A stretch of DNA of 64,000 bases. Source: Sphingomicrobium sp. (lineage in GTDB: Bacteria > Pseudomonadota > Alphaproteobacteria > Sphingomonadales > Sphingomonadaceae). The notes under the pieces were generated by a model. The model made no database searches, was not told the DNA's origin, and was given only the letters and a program-made list of their open reading frames with translations. Of the stretch, positions 37,475-47,818 are shown piece after piece. Where the stretch lies: NCBI GenBank assembly GCA_036563485.1, contig DATCMI010000001.1, positions 704,938 through 768,937 of the forward strand. Reading direction: 5' to 3'. Both the position numbers and the translations under genes were made by a program. Positions within the stretch are counted from its first letter, which is position 1, and each line of letters opens with the position of its first letter.

Positions 37475-38548
37475 TCACTGGCGGTCGAGCGCGACCTCAT
37501 CGCACTCGACCTCGATAAGCTGCTGCGCGGCGGTCAGATGCGCAGATTCGAACATGGAATCTTCGCTGTCCTTCACCGCGGCTGACGCGCCGCCGGTAGC
37601 ATGAGCCATGAACAGGCGCATCACGTGGGACACGCCGTCCTCGAGCACGTTGCGCAGGTCGGAGGCGAAATAGGCACCGCGATTGTAAGCGCCCGTGATG
37701 ATCTCATAAGACGGGAAATAGTGGACGTCGGGATGGCGCCGGCGCAGCGTTTCCGCAGCCACGCGGAGCACCGACTTGGAATAGGTCGTCGCCGCAAGCA
37801 CGTGCGCGCCGGGGTCGGCCGTTGCCATCAGCGGAACCGGCGACACCGTTAGCATGATCTGCGCCGACTGATTGACGCTCAGCAGCCCGGCGCGGAACGT
37901 CTCCAGGTCCTCGATCACGTCTTCGACCGGCTGGTTATAGAATTCGTGCCGCTGCGGATCGAAAGTCCCGCCTTCGACGCCGGGGCAGAGCGGGAATACG
38001 GCGCCGTCCGACTTGGCGCGCCAGCATTCGGTGAGGCCCAGCGTGAAGACGAACACGTCCAGCGCTTCGAACATTTGCCGGACGGCGGCGAGATGCTGGT
38101 CGCGGTCGGCGCGCATCTCCGCTTCGCTGACGTAACCGCCGGGCTGGGTGGTCGGTCGGAAAGGATCGAGGACGAGGTTCTCGCCTTCAATCCAGGCGTC
38201 TTCCTCCGGCTTCAGCCTGCCATACGCGCGGTCGAACAGCTGGCGCAGCTGCCGCGTCGTGTAGATGTTGCCGTATCGGGCCGAGAAGAGGCCGTAATTG
38301 TTGGCGTCTCGAATCTTCTGCGGGAGCAGAGGGTGGCCCTGCTCGGCGACGTAATAGTCGTAGCCGGAGCTGCGCAGGTGGCGGGCGATGTGCTGGGCGA
38401 AACAGCTTCCCGCCGTCGCGACCTTGGTCTGCGGTTCGATGCGCAGGTCGAACGCGCCGACGGGATCGACATCGCCCACGGCGGGAGCGGCGACGGCACG
38501 GCGCCAGAACGCCTTCGAAGGCAGCTTCTTGTACGGGTGCTGGCTCAC
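37475..38548 (-). CDS. GSCFA-domain protein
   Basis: The 357-residue protein contains the eponymous motif AGSCFAQHIARHL (about 46-58) near the N-terminus, followed by VSPVPLMAT and SYEIITGAYNRGAYFASDLRNV. GSCFA proteins are a SGNH-like family often found in polysaccharide loci; some are thought to be acyl- or acetyl-modifying enzymes, but activities are little known. It overlaps the upstream SGNH gene by 4 bases, so it may act with it on the capsule. Confidence 0.85.
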   Translation of the reverse strand: MSQHPYKKLPSKAFWRRAVAAPAVGDVDPVGAFDLRIEPQTKVATAGSCFAQHIARHLRSSGYDYYVAEQGHPLLPQKIRDANNYGLFSARYGNIYTTRQLRQLFDRAYGRLKPEEDAWIEGENLVLDPFRPTTQPGGYVSEAEMRADRDQHLAAVRQMFEALDVFVFTLGLTECWRAKSDGAVFPLCPGVEGGTFDPQRHEFYNQPVEDVIEDLETFRAGLLSVNQSAQIMLTVSPVPLMATADPGAHVLAATTYSKSVLRVAAETLRRRHPDVHYFPSYEIITGAYNRGAYFASDLRNVLEDGVSHVMRLFMAHATGGASAAVKDSEDSMFESAHLTAAQQLIEVECDEVALDRQ

Positions 38549-39363
38549 GCCGAGCTCCCTTCCGCCGCGGCCGGATGGAAGCGCTCTTCGATGTCGCGCA
38601 GGACGGCTTCACCATAGCCGGCATTCGCGTGCGTCGCGTCGTTCGCGTAATATTCCCGAAGCAGGAAGCCGTTCTCGTCCAGCGTGCTGCGTGGCGGCGG
38701 CAACACTTCGATGCCGAGTTCGCGGCAGATTTCCTCGACCACCAAATTCTGCAGCTGCCAGAACTTCATCCTAAGCGGCGCAGGGGAGACTCCGCGCGCT
38801 TCGATGTTGGCGGCGGCGAACCGGGTGTCGTGATAGTTCTCGATGAAACTGTTGTCGCCTTTCGGCGGCGGGGCGAGCAGGTGGACCATCCGCGCGTTCG
38901 TCGACTTGCGGATCGCCTCGAGCGAGCGGCCGTCGCCGTTGCGGATACCGACCGAAAAAGCCTCCTTGAGCACCCTGAACGGGATGATCGTTCCGGCGCT
39001 CGGGGCGCTGTCCTCGCCCGGCAGAAAGAAGTCGAACGGGACCGGGTGCTGGATTGTGCTGAACACCGCATGCTGGTTGCCGCCGATTAGCGAGACGACC
39101 ACGTCGTGGCTCGTCAGTTCGCCGACCTGAGCGAGGAAGTCCTCGAACTCGGTGTCGCCGATGGTCTTGTCGTTCTTGACCTTGAGCAGGCGGCGGATGT
39201 CGCTCGCCGTTTCGCGGCCCTTGGCGGCGCGATGACGCGCGGCCTCCTGGATGGCATGCACGTGGCTGTCGCCGAAGATCAGTACGCGAGGGCCGGCCAA
39301 ATCCGCTCCCAGAAGGTTCTGTCCGGCCGCCAGGGCGCGGCGGACCGCTCTTCCCAATATCAT
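38545..39363 (-). CDS. SGNH/GDSL-family hydrolase-like protein
   Basis: The 272-residue protein has GDSH ([12 protein letters not shown]) at about residue 28, the SGNH nucleophile block, a GGNQ block at about 94, and the C-terminal catalytic pair NDATHAN with Asp and His. Such proteins are acyl esterases or acyltransferase partners. The ATG at 39363 overlaps the kdsA stop by 4 bases; a longer frame upstream lies inside kdsA and is rejected. It precedes the GSCFA gene in a tightly coupled pair. Confidence 0.75.
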   Translation of the reverse strand: MILGRAVRRALAAGQNLLGADLAGPRVLIFGDSHVHAIQEAARHRAAKGRETASDIRRLLKVKNDKTIGDTEFEDFLAQVGELTSHDVVVSLIGGNQHAVFSTIQHPVPFDFFLPGEDSAPSAGTIIPFRVLKEAFSVGIRNGDGRSLEAIRKSTNARMVHLLAPPPKGDNSFIENYHDTRFAAANIEARGVSPAPLRMKFWQLQNLVVEEICRELGIEVLPPPRSTLDENGFLLREYYANDATHANAGYGEAVLRDIEERFHPAAAEGSSA

Positions 39364-40205
39364 TGAATCACCAGTGGCGAGAAGCTTTTGACCAAACGGT
39401 CGATCGCTTGGACCTGTTCCAGATAGGGTTGGAGAGCATCCAGCGGCAGCGCGCAGGGTCCGTCGCACTTCGCGGCCGCCGGATCCGGGTGCGCTTCGAG
39501 GAACAGGCCGGCGATGCCGAGGGCCATTCCCGAGCGGGCCAGAGCGGCCGCCTGCTGGCGCCGCCCGCCGGCGCTGTCGGCGCGGCCGCCGGGGACCTGC
39601 AGCGCATGGGTCGCGTCGAAGACGACCGGCGCATAAGTTTTCATCAGGTCCATGCCGAGCATATCGACCACGAGATTGTTGTAGCCGAATGACGATCCGC
39701 GCTCGCACAGCAGGACGCGTTCGTTGCCGGCTTCCCGGCATTTGGTGATGATATGCTGCACCTCGTGCGGCGCCACGAACTGCGGCTTCTTGATGTTGAT
39801 CGCACTGCCGGTTTCGGCGATCGCGACTACCAGGTCGGTCTGCCGCGCGAGGAAGGCCGGCAATTGCAGGATGTCTGCGACCTGGGCGGCGGGAGCGGCT
39901 TGGGCGGGCTCGTGAACGTCGGTCAGGACGGGCACGGAGAATTCGCGCTTCACACGGTCGAGGATCTTCAGCCCCTCGTCGAGCCCTGGTCCGCGGAAGG
40001 AGCCGATCGACGACCGGTTCGCCTTGTCGAACGAAGCCTTGAACACATAGGGGATGCCGAGCGCGCCCGTGACGGTCACGAACCGATCCGCGACCCGCAG
40101 CGCTATCTCCTCGTCCTCCAGCACGTTCATCCCGCCGATGAGGACGAAGGGCGCATCATTTTCGAACTGGATGCCGTCGGAAATGCTGACGGTAGTGATG
40201 GTCAT
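39360..40205 (-). CDS. kdsA: Kdo-8-phosphate synthase
   Basis: KdsA condenses arabinose-5-phosphate and phosphoenolpyruvate. The 281-residue product has [20 protein letters not shown] and [10 protein letters not shown], the typical KdsA blocks, and [14 protein letters not shown] near the C-terminal half. The neighbouring [11 protein letters not shown] motif is the PEP-site piece. It is embedded in the GT operon, overlapping its neighbours by 4 bases on both sides, whereas kdsD and kdsB lie 18 kb away. Confidence 0.95.
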   Translation of the reverse strand: MTITTVSISDGIQFENDAPFVLIGGMNVLEDEEIALRVADRFVTVTGALGIPYVFKASFDKANRSSIGSFRGPGLDEGLKILDRVKREFSVPVLTDVHEPAQAAPAAQVADILQLPAFLARQTDLVVAIAETGSAINIKKPQFVAPHEVQHIITKCREAGNERVLLCERGSSFGYNNLVVDMLGMDLMKTYAPVVFDATHALQVPGGRADSAGGRRQQAAALARSGMALGIAGLFLEAHPDPAAAKCDGPCALPLDALQPYLEQVQAIDRLVKSFSPLVIQ

Positions 40206-42451
40206 GAACTCTCCTGCAATCCCTGCTCAGCACTGCGGCCGGCCATGGCCCGCCCCAGTGCATCATCCAGGATTGCCATGATCTGACGCCTGTGCTGCTC
40301 GATACCGTAGCGGGTCTCGAGCTTGGCCTGTGCACGCTGCACCTGGCCAATGCGAGCCGCGTCGTCGGCGACGAGCTGCTCGAGCGCCGCTAGCCATTCA
40401 CCGGTACCGTCGGCAAGCATTCCGGACCCGTCGGCGCAACATTCGTCGTAGATCATGCCCCGGCTGGCGACCACGGCGGCGCCGATGGATGTGTATTCGA
40501 CCCACTTGTTGATCAATTTGGTGAGATTGAAGTCGGTCGGGGTGAGCGGGCACAGGCCGATGTCCCATTTGCGCTCGGCGAAGCGCTCGAGGAAATTGTC
40601 GTACTCGGCGATCGGCGGGATCTTCACCACCCGGTCGCCGAACCGCTCGAGCTCCGGGGGCACCGGGATCGAGCCGAACAGCTCGAAACGCAGCTGGGGA
40701 TATCGGTCCAGCGTCGCGATCACCGCCGGAAGGATCATCTCCAGGTTCGGCAGGTGGTCGGCGCTCGCCATGTAGCCGAGGATGCGTGCGGGGCGCTGCT
40801 GCGGGCGGCTGATCACCCGGCCCGAGCAATTGATCGCGCCGGCGACGATCGGAAGATCGGGGTAATAGCCGAGCAGCCGCTCCTGGAGGCGCTCGGTGGA
40901 TGCGTAGACGAGGTCGACGCCGGTCAGCAACGTGCGCACTGCGTCGAGCCGCTCCGGCGCATTGTGATAGGCATATTTCCGCTCGCCCAGGCTCTTGGGC
41001 ACGGCGAGGAGATCGTCATCGATCTGGTAGACGGTCGGAATGGCGCGCCGTTTCGCCCAGTCGAGCAGGTGCCGCGCATGCGGCCCGCTGTAGCGGCTGA
41101 ACATCATCGCGTCGGGCGCGAAATCGACCAGGCTGCGGTCGAGCCAGCCAAGGAAAGCATCGTCCGACCCAAGCTCCGCGCGCCGCGCGAGCAGCTCGGT
41201 CTCGGTCAGGATCTCGGCCGCAACTTCGCCGGAATGGATCGCCGACGCGAGCGGCTGCTCCAGGCACACCTGCAATGTCGGGAGATGCGCATTCGCGACG
41301 AACAGCACCCGCTGCTTCGCAACCGGGAAGGCGCCGCGGCCCACAGAGGGCGTCGGGACCGCGGAGCGGAACAGGGCCGCATAGCGCTCGTAAATCTCCG
41401 CTGGGTCGAGCGGCATGCGCTGGGCTTCGAGGAAGGCGGCCTGCCGTTCCAGGAATGGTGCCGGTTCGGCGGTTGCGGCTCGGGCGAACTCCGCCCATTG
41501 CGCCGGAGTCGAAACGCTCGTCAGGCCGGCATAATTGCCGGTGTCCACGCTCCCGGCCTTGTCGTGCCACACTGCCGTCGGAATGCCGGCAAGCACCATG
41601 TCGAGCACGACCGACGATGGCGCCGAGATGCCGAACGCGAAGCGCCTGAGGTCCAGCCGGTACATCGGCGCATTGTCGATCTCGACGTTGGCCGGGAGCT
41701 GGATCGCGTTCTTCAGCGAATATTGACCGCCCGGGTGGGGGCGGAGCACGACCTTGCTGTCCTTGCCGACGAGGCGGCAGAACTCGGAGAAAGCAGCCAC
41801 GAACTCCATCTTCGTGCCGCCCTCGACATTGAGGCGGACCGAATGGAGGTTTTCGCAGATGATGCCCGGCGCCGGCGCGTCGCGCGCGACTGGTCCCTCG
41901 AAGCCCTGCAGCAGTGCGGTCGGTCCGGTAACGAACAGCTTCGGCCGCTGCGATGCGGGGATCGACGACAGCAGCTCCCCATCCTGCCAGCCGCAGACGA
42001 TGTCCGCCGCGAAGGACACGCGCTCGCCGTGGGCCCGGTCGTGCGCGGGGCTGTGACGGAAGCCGACGCATTCGAAGCCGTGCTGGAGCGTCACGGTGGT
42101 GAAGCTCGCCGGCGCAATCCGCAGCACCTCGTGGGTCTCTTTATGCCCGGGCAGGCTCGACTCGCTCCCGGCGAAGATCAGGCCGCGGCCGGTGAGATGG
42201 CGGGCCGCGTCCCACGGGCTTTCGAACGTGTCGATGCTGAGATCCTTGAGCTCAGCCTTCAGCGTATCCAGCTCCGCCGCCCAGATGCCGAACAGGTCAC
42301 GCTGTGCGAATTTCGACGACACCAGCAGGCGTGTGGCAAGACCAAAATCACGGCTGGCCATGACGATCAGCGGCCGCAGGACGTTCACGTCCTGCACCAG
42401 GTTGATCAGGAAGACGGCCGAGGGTCGATCCAGCATCTTGGCGCTCAGCAA
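40202..42451 (-). CDS. Large two-domain glycosyltransferase
   Basis: The 749-residue product has two GT-B-like parts. The N-terminal half has [23 protein letters not shown] and [20 protein letters not shown], which resemble capsule-synthesis and CDP-glycerol-transferase-like folds. The C-terminal half (about 375-735) has [17 protein letters not shown] and [27 protein letters not shown], of family-4 type. It therefore could add two sugars. It overlaps the genes on both sides by 4-7 bases. Confidence 0.75.
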   Translation of the reverse strand: MLSAKMLDRPSAVFLINLVQDVNVLRPLIVMASRDFGLATRLLVSSKFAQRDLFGIWAAELDTLKAELKDLSIDTFESPWDAARHLTGRGLIFAGSESSLPGHKETHEVLRIAPASFTTVTLQHGFECVGFRHSPAHDRAHGERVSFAADIVCGWQDGELLSSIPASQRPKLFVTGPTALLQGFEGPVARDAPAPGIICENLHSVRLNVEGGTKMEFVAAFSEFCRLVGKDSKVVLRPHPGGQYSLKNAIQLPANVEIDNAPMYRLDLRRFAFGISAPSSVVLDMVLAGIPTAVWHDKAGSVDTGNYAGLTSVSTPAQWAEFARAATAEPAPFLERQAAFLEAQRMPLDPAEIYERYAALFRSAVPTPSVGRGAFPVAKQRVLFVANAHLPTLQVCLEQPLASAIHSGEVAAEILTETELLARRAELGSDDAFLGWLDRSLVDFAPDAMMFSRYSGPHARHLLDWAKRRAIPTVYQIDDDLLAVPKSLGERKYAYHNAPERLDAVRTLLTGVDLVYASTERLQERLLGYYPDLPIVAGAINCSGRVISRPQQRPARILGYMASADHLPNLEMILPAVIATLDRYPQLRFELFGSIPVPPELERFGDRVVKIPPIAEYDNFLERFAERKWDIGLCPLTPTDFNLTKLINKWVEYTSIGAAVVASRGMIYDECCADGSGMLADGTGEWLAALEQLVADDAARIGQVQRAQAKLETRYGIEQHRRQIMAILDDALGRAMAGRSAEQGLQESS

Positions 42452-43923
42452 CCGGCTGCGAACGGCAGCAGGGAGGTTTCGGAGACGATCACCTGGCCCG
42501 GTTGGAAGACGTCGGCAATCCGCTCCGCAATGCGGGCCATCGTCGCAGGGTACAAGGCCAGCTGGAAGGGAAGCGAGGGGTTAGCCCATTCGTGGCCCTG
42601 CGCCTCGCCGGCTGCTTCGGGCACGTGCCAGAAGTTCCGCCCGCCCAGGCTGCCGAAGCGGACGGCCGCCGCCTTGCGGTCATCGCGCACGCGGGACAGC
42701 GCCTTGTCGGAGACGATGAGGATCAGCTCGCCGCCGCCTCCCACGCGGAACGAAGCATCGAAGTCGAGCGACGCCGTGGTGAATGGCGTCGAAAAGGACA
42801 GACCGCCGGTCGCCTGGACAAGGTCGTGCGCGGCCGAATTGGTCGCTCGCCCATGGACGAGATAGGCCGGGACCGATCCCTCGCGCGCCTCGCCAGCGCC
42901 GTTTCGCGACTGAAGGAAGGCGGCCAGCGCCTCGGCCTCTTTCCCGGGGGACGCGATCTCTTCCAGCTTGCCGACCAGCTCGGGAAGCGAAGTCCGCGAT
43001 AGCCGCAGGCTCTTCTGCCGGAAGTCGGAAGCGAAGACGGCAGCATCGCGGTAGAGGAACCGGTCTAGGGCCGCATAAAGTGGGTAGCCGGCCGAAAGCA
43101 CCTGCGTACCGGCGCTCAGCGCCGTGATGGCCCGGTTCAGGGACTTCGCGGTGCTGAACGACTGGGCGTTGACCGGCAGGAAGCTGAGCAGTGCCGCGTC
43201 GAGCAGGGCTTGCTCCTTCTCCTCGGTCCACAGCTCGACGGTGGCCGCTACAGGGAGCTGGCGGATGCGCGCCAACCCGTCCGCCGTCAGCGACCGTTCG
43301 TTTGTGAGGATCGTCAGCTCGATCGCGCCCAGCACCGACCGCAGCTCGGCCAACGGACGGGCGAATGCCGCGACATCGGACAGGCCGACCGGGAAATTGG
43401 GATTGTCGCCGACGCCGAACCACAGGACGCGCGCACGTCCGGTCGCGCGGGCCTCGGAAAGCTTCTGGTCCAGGCGCTCGGCCACGCGCTCGGCCGAAAA
43501 CGGCGGCGCCGGATCGCTCAGCAAATGGACGGGCAGATCGCCGCGATAGCTGCGCACGACCTCGGCAAGGGCGGGCGTCGAGCACATCGCGAGGTCCACG
43601 ATTGCCAGCAGCTGCTTTAGCCACAGGCGATAGCGGACCAGCCGGCTGTCGTCGGCCTGGCTGAAATAGTCGTCGAACAGGTCGACTCCGACGGCAATCC
43701 CCCGGCTGGCGAGGACATGAGCCGCGACCAGCGATCGCGCGTCATGGCACTTGCTGATGATCGCTACGTCGCAGTCGGCATCGCGGGCGTCGAAAAAGGA
43801 GATGCTTTCCAGCGCGAGCGTAACGCCGTGCGACCCAAGGCATTCGGCGACGCGCGCGTAGCGGATGCGGGCGCCGGCGTTGTTCTTATACTCGGCCGAA
43901 GGAACGACTACGATGACCTTCAT
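42445..43923 (-). CDS. Glycosyltransferase-like protein
   Basis: The 492-residue protein starts MKVIVVVPSAEYKNNAGARIRYARV, a Rossmann-like entry as in family 4 enzymes. It has LFDDYFSQADD, the RARVLWFGVGDN middle strand and a LNRAITALSAGTQVLSAGYPLY segment in place of the usual EX7E. The C-terminal third (about 340-492) is a domain without recognisable motif. Donor and acceptor are unknown. It overlaps neighbours by 4 and 7 bases in a coupled operon. Confidence 0.65.
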   Translation of the reverse strand: MKVIVVVPSAEYKNNAGARIRYARVAECLGSHGVTLALESISFFDARDADCDVAIISKCHDARSLVAAHVLASRGIAVGVDLFDDYFSQADDSRLVRYRLWLKQLLAIVDLAMCSTPALAEVVRSYRGDLPVHLLSDPAPPFSAERVAERLDQKLSEARATGRARVLWFGVGDNPNFPVGLSDVAAFARPLAELRSVLGAIELTILTNERSLTADGLARIRQLPVAATVELWTEEKEQALLDAALLSFLPVNAQSFSTAKSLNRAITALSAGTQVLSAGYPLYAALDRFLYRDAAVFASDFRQKSLRLSRTSLPELVGKLEEIASPGKEAEALAAFLQSRNGAGEAREGSVPAYLVHGRATNSAAHDLVQATGGLSFSTPFTTASLDFDASFRVGGGGELILIVSDKALSRVRDDRKAAAVRFGSLGGRNFWHVPEAAGEAQGHEWANPSLPFQLALYPATMARIAERIADVFQPGQVIVSETSLLPFAAGC

Positions 43924-46900
43924 GCAACCACGACCTCGTGCTGCATGGCGTTCTCGTCAGCGACGGGCGGGGCGATCAGCGGCGGTGAGTCCCGGCGGTC
44001 GCCATTGTAGCTGGCCGTGACCACGGCCGAGCAGATGTGGGTCGAGGGAGGAAGGGCGGGCTCGCCGCTGCTCCACGCCTTGATGATATCCGTCGGCGCC
44101 AGCCACAGGTCGCGGGGAGGGGCGGCGACAGGCCAATGGGCGCGCCACAGAAGCTCCAGCGGCAGAGACCCTGTCGCCGGCCCGCTGCGCGCCGGAACGT
44201 GGCCGGCATCAGCAAGGGCCACTGCGTCCGGATTGCCCGGCTTGCCGATCCGCAGCAGCGGGACGGACGCGCTCGAAGCCCCGCTGTCGAGCAAGCCGGC
44301 CATCAACGCCGCGGTGCAGCTGTCGTGCAGCAGCACGTTGGGGCCCATATAGCCTGCGAGCGGCGTCGTGATGGCCTGGGCGGCGTCCTCCGCTGCGACG
44401 CAGCGGGTCACGCGTTCGGGGAACAAGCGCCCGGCGAGCCGGTCGACTTCCGGCGGACTGGAGCCGACCAGCACCAGGCTCGCGGGTCCCCCCTGTTGGA
44501 GGGCAAGCGCCTCAAGGGACTCAAGCAGGCACTGTTCGTCCCACGCTTCGGGCGCGACAATCCAACTGATGGCCTGGTCGCTGCCTGAAGGACGCAGCAG
44601 CGGCGGGCTGACCGGCGCCAGCAGTTGGGCGTCGTTCAACTGGTGGAGGTTCGACTGGCGAACTGCAGCGACGTCGATCCTTGCGTCGTCGGGCACGGCG
44701 CGATCGATCGATGGGAATGCCGCTACGGCGGCGTCCATCATGTCGCCCGGGACGCCGAACCAGATGCCGCCGTTCAGAGACGCGGTGGTTGCAACGAACG
44801 GAAGCGCCGCGCCGGGCCCGTCGCTGCCCTGGCCGGCAGCCGTCAGGCTCGCAATCGAAGGCAGCATGTCGGCGCGCAGCCCCAAGGTGGCGCCACCGTC
44901 GGCGCGCTTGCGGGAGGCGCTCAGGCGCGCCGCGGCGGCGAGCCATTGCGACGTCGCCGGCCGTTCACCGGCAATCGGCTCGATGGCCACGCCGATCACC
45001 TCGACGAGCCATTGCTGAATGTCGGCGCGGAATAGCTGCTCGGTGCCGTTCGCGTCGGCAAGATCGACTTGCACGGTGCCGACCAACGGGCCCTGTTCCG
45101 CTTGGCCCAGCAAGGCTTCGGCGCACCTCCTGCCGAGTGTGGCGACGCTGTCTCCACTCCGCTGAGCCGCAAGCACGGCTTCGAGCTCGTGGGCGCCGCC
45201 GCGCAGCAAGGATGGGAAGGGAAGCATGTCCCAGCCGGCGAGATCGCCGTCCGGACGGGCGAACACGAAGAAGATCGGGAACAGCGCGTTATGCGGCCTG
45301 ATCTCGACGATGTCGGTGGCGGTCGCCGCGAGGCCTTCGCCAATCAGCCGAAGCCCCTCCGGGCTCGCCTGGACGGCCCGCACGACCAACCCCCCGGCGG
45401 AGCCCGGCTGCCAGCGCGTCCTCAACATGCCTTCGCCGGCGTGCCAGCCGTCGATCATCGACGTCGGCGGCGACGGGGCAAATATTGCTGCGGCGTCGCA
45501 CGATTGGCCTGACGAGAATTGCTCGAAGGCGTCGAGAGCGGCCGCGATGCCGCCGCGATCCGCGGCGCAAGTCGTCTTCGCCAGTGCAAAGCCGTTGACC
45601 GACACGTCGGCGTTTCCGGCCAAGGTCAAAGCGCTGGCGCGAACCCACTCGCCCGCCGGCTCGCCCGTGCTGCCGGCATGGACGGGGGCAGGGTCGCTGA
45701 AAGGCGCGAACTTGGCCTGGGGAATGGCCTTCAGCTTGGCCTTCTGCGGCTCTCCGCGCCCTTCTGACCGGCCATATTCGATGTAGTGAAGGAGTGGGTT
45801 GATGCCGAGCGCGGCGACGTCGGCATTGCTCTTCAGATACGCGCTGGTTGAAAAAGTGGGGCCGGGGTCGCGTCCCTCTCGCCAGCCGGACTCCAGATAG
45901 TGCGTCGCTGGGTCCACCTCGCCCGCGGCGACGTCCGGATAACGGTCGAGGTACCAGGCCGCGTCGAAGTAAGAGGAGCTGCGGAGGAGCTGAAGGGCGC
46001 GGCTGCGGCGTCGCCGTTTGGAACCACCGAACGGGGCCAGCAGCGCGCCCCGCGCCTGCCGGCCGGCGCGCGCAAGGCGCACATAGGCACGCCACAGCAG
46101 CGATTGGCGATAGCCCTCCAGTTCGTGGTCGAGCTGGGCGATCCGGCGCTTCAGCTGCTTCAGCTGTTCGCGTTCACGCGCGAGGATCTGCTGCGTCGAC
46201 CGATATTTACCGGTGACGGTCTTCAGCTGTTGCTTCAGCGCCGATTTTTCCGCCGTCTGCGCGCGGATCTGTTCGTCGCGAACTTCCCGCGCCCGCCGCT
46301 CGGCGCGGTGCGCCGCAACGGCCGCCGCGACGGCGTCCTTCATTTCTCCAATGCGCTGGCGCGCCTTGTCGCGCTCGGATCGCGCTTCCTTGGCTGAGAG
46401 CCTGGCGTCGTCACGAGCCTGCTGCGCTTCGTCCCGAGCCTGCTTCAGTTCTCCGACACGCGCCCGCGCTTCATCGCGGGCTTCCTTGAGCTCTGCGGCG
46501 CGGCTTCGTGCGTCGTCCCGAGCGACCTTGAGTTCGCCGATGCGGATGCTAGCCGCGTCCCGTTCCTGGCGGATACCGGCAAGGGTCACTCGAGCTTCGT
46601 CCCGTTCTTGGATCAGCTTCGCGAGCCGCTGGCGAACCTCTTCGGACACGTTCTTAAGCGCAAGCTTGACGCCGCTGACGTCTTCGAGCGCACGCCTCGC
46701 ACGGTCGAGGTCAGCTGAGGTAGCGTCGGATGCAGACTTCAGGATTAGGCGCCGCTTCGCCTCCATGCGGGCGCGCTCCAGCACGTCGTCAAGGATTGCA
46801 CCGGAGCGGTCCAGTTCCGCGCGCGCCTGGTCGAGGATTTGCTCGTCGGCCGCCTGCTGATCGCCACGTGCCCACCGCCCCAAGACCCTGTGCGCATCCG

Positions 46901-47702
46901 CAAGCAAAGGCATGCGCTCGAGCGCGCGCAAGCTTTCCCCCTCAGAGCGCCGATTGTGCCGGAGGTCTGCAGTGACGAACTGGCTAAGATCGGCGGCTTG
47001 CCCTTCCTCGAGTTGCAGGTCGAGCAGGGCCTGAAGACTGCCGAGCACACGTCGCGGGTCGCGTAGCAGCTCGTCGTAAGCGATGAACGCCCTTGGGAGG
47101 CCGCGAGTTTGATATTCGGCGTCGAGATAATAGCGCGCCCAAAGCAGCAGCCCTTGGTCTCGTTCCATTGAGTCCCGTGCCACGAGCGAATCGGCAACCT
47201 CGAGCGGGTCACGAATGATGAAGGGACAGACGCTCTTCGGCGCGAGCTTGTCAAAGACCGGCTTCCAAAGTCCCATCAAACGGCAAATGCGGGGATCCTT
47301 GACCACCGGCGTGCTGCCGCGCGGAAACTCGGTTGTCATTATCGAACGGAGCTGCGATTCCCGTTCTGAGGCAAGCTGCAGTAGAGAATCAGGCGAAATG
47401 GGCCTGAGGCTTCGCCAGCTAGTTTGAAGCTGATCGAACACTCGGTCGTTTTCGTTTTTTATGAGCTCAGATTCCCAGAATCCTCGCTCATTCCCTTCAG
47501 CAGCAGGGATCAGCGTTTCAGGCATGGTTAAGCCCAACAGGCCCAGAGCGCCTGTTAGAGCGGAAGTGCCAGACCTGTGCATCCCCATAACGACGATGAG
47601 TCGTTTGAAGGCATAAGCGCTAATCAATTGGAGGATTTCGTCATTTCTATTTGGCGCGGGAGAAGTCGAGTGCCTATAGACGGCTCGAACCACGACAGAC
47701 AA
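43920..47702 (-). CDS. 1260-residue fusion: sulfotransferase, coiled coil, repeat and C-terminal domain
   Basis: The N-terminal 290 residues are a sulfotransferase with the PAPS loop MGMHRSGTSALTGALG (about 39-54) and the 3'-phosphate segment FIIRDPLEVADSLVARDS. Residues about 290-560 form a long charged coiled coil with repeats of the type ARDEAR. At about 590-665 there are two copies of a SYFDAAWYLDRYPDVAA-type repeat of the kind that accompanies glycosyltransferases. The remaining 560 residues are unassigned but resemble a decayed transferase. The start is a TTG at 47702 with AAGGGGA just upstream; an ATG in the P-loop would cut off the first strand. Confidence 0.7.
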   Translation of the reverse strand: MSVVVRAVYRHSTSPAPNRNDEILQLISAYAFKRLIVVMGMHRSGTSALTGALGLLGLTMPETLIPAAEGNERGFWESELIKNENDRVFDQLQTSWRSLRPISPDSLLQLASERESQLRSIMTTEFPRGSTPVVKDPRICRLMGLWKPVFDKLAPKSVCPFIIRDPLEVADSLVARDSMERDQGLLLWARYYLDAEYQTRGLPRAFIAYDELLRDPRRVLGSLQALLDLQLEEGQAADLSQFVTADLRHNRRSEGESLRALERMPLLADAHRVLGRWARGDQQAADEQILDQARAELDRSGAILDDVLERARMEAKRRLILKSASDATSADLDRARRALEDVSGVKLALKNVSEEVRQRLAKLIQERDEARVTLAGIRQERDAASIRIGELKVARDDARSRAAELKEARDEARARVGELKQARDEAQQARDDARLSAKEARSERDKARQRIGEMKDAVAAAVAAHRAERRAREVRDEQIRAQTAEKSALKQQLKTVTGKYRSTQQILAREREQLKQLKRRIAQLDHELEGYRQSLLWRAYVRLARAGRQARGALLAPFGGSKRRRRSRALQLLRSSSYFDAAWYLDRYPDVAAGEVDPATHYLESGWREGRDPGPTFSTSAYLKSNADVAALGINPLLHYIEYGRSEGRGEPQKAKLKAIPQAKFAPFSDPAPVHAGSTGEPAGEWVRASALTLAGNADVSVNGFALAKTTCAADRGGIAAALDAFEQFSSGQSCDAAAIFAPSPPTSMIDGWHAGEGMLRTRWQPGSAGGLVVRAVQASPEGLRLIGEGLAATATDIVEIRPHNALFPIFFVFARPDGDLAGWDMLPFPSLLRGGAHELEAVLAAQRSGDSVATLGRRCAEALLGQAEQGPLVGTVQVDLADANGTEQLFRADIQQWLVEVIGVAIEPIAGERPATSQWLAAAARLSASRKRADGGATLGLRADMLPSIASLTAAGQGSDGPGAALPFVATTASLNGGIWFGVPGDMMDAAVAAFPSIDRAVPDDARIDVAAVRQSNLHQLNDAQLLAPVSPPLLRPSGSDQAISWIVAPEAWDEQCLLESLEALALQQGGPASLVLVGSSPPEVDRLAGRLFPERVTRCVAAEDAAQAITTPLAGYMGPNVLLHDSCTAALMAGLLDSGASSASVPLLRIGKPGNPDAVALADAGHVPARSGPATGSLPLELLWRAHWPVAAPPRDLWLAPTDIIKAWSSGEPALPPSTHICSAVVTASYNGDRRDSPPLIAPPVADENAMQHEVVVA

Positions 47703-47818
47703 CCGGTCCCCTTAGCTTGCCATGCGCATGCGCGCAGGGCATTAGAGAAGACTCAGTGCCGGCTGGCCTTCCGCGGTCGAGTAATGTTGAAAGCTCAGGA
47801 AGCACGATAGCAGGGCAT

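Noticed and set aside
40754-42865. A 703-codon open frame on the plus strand antisense to the two-domain glycosyltransferase
   Set aside because: Its composition is arginine/alanine/glutamate-biased with no motifs, and the opposite strand encodes clear transferase domains; it is a GC-rich antisense shadow.
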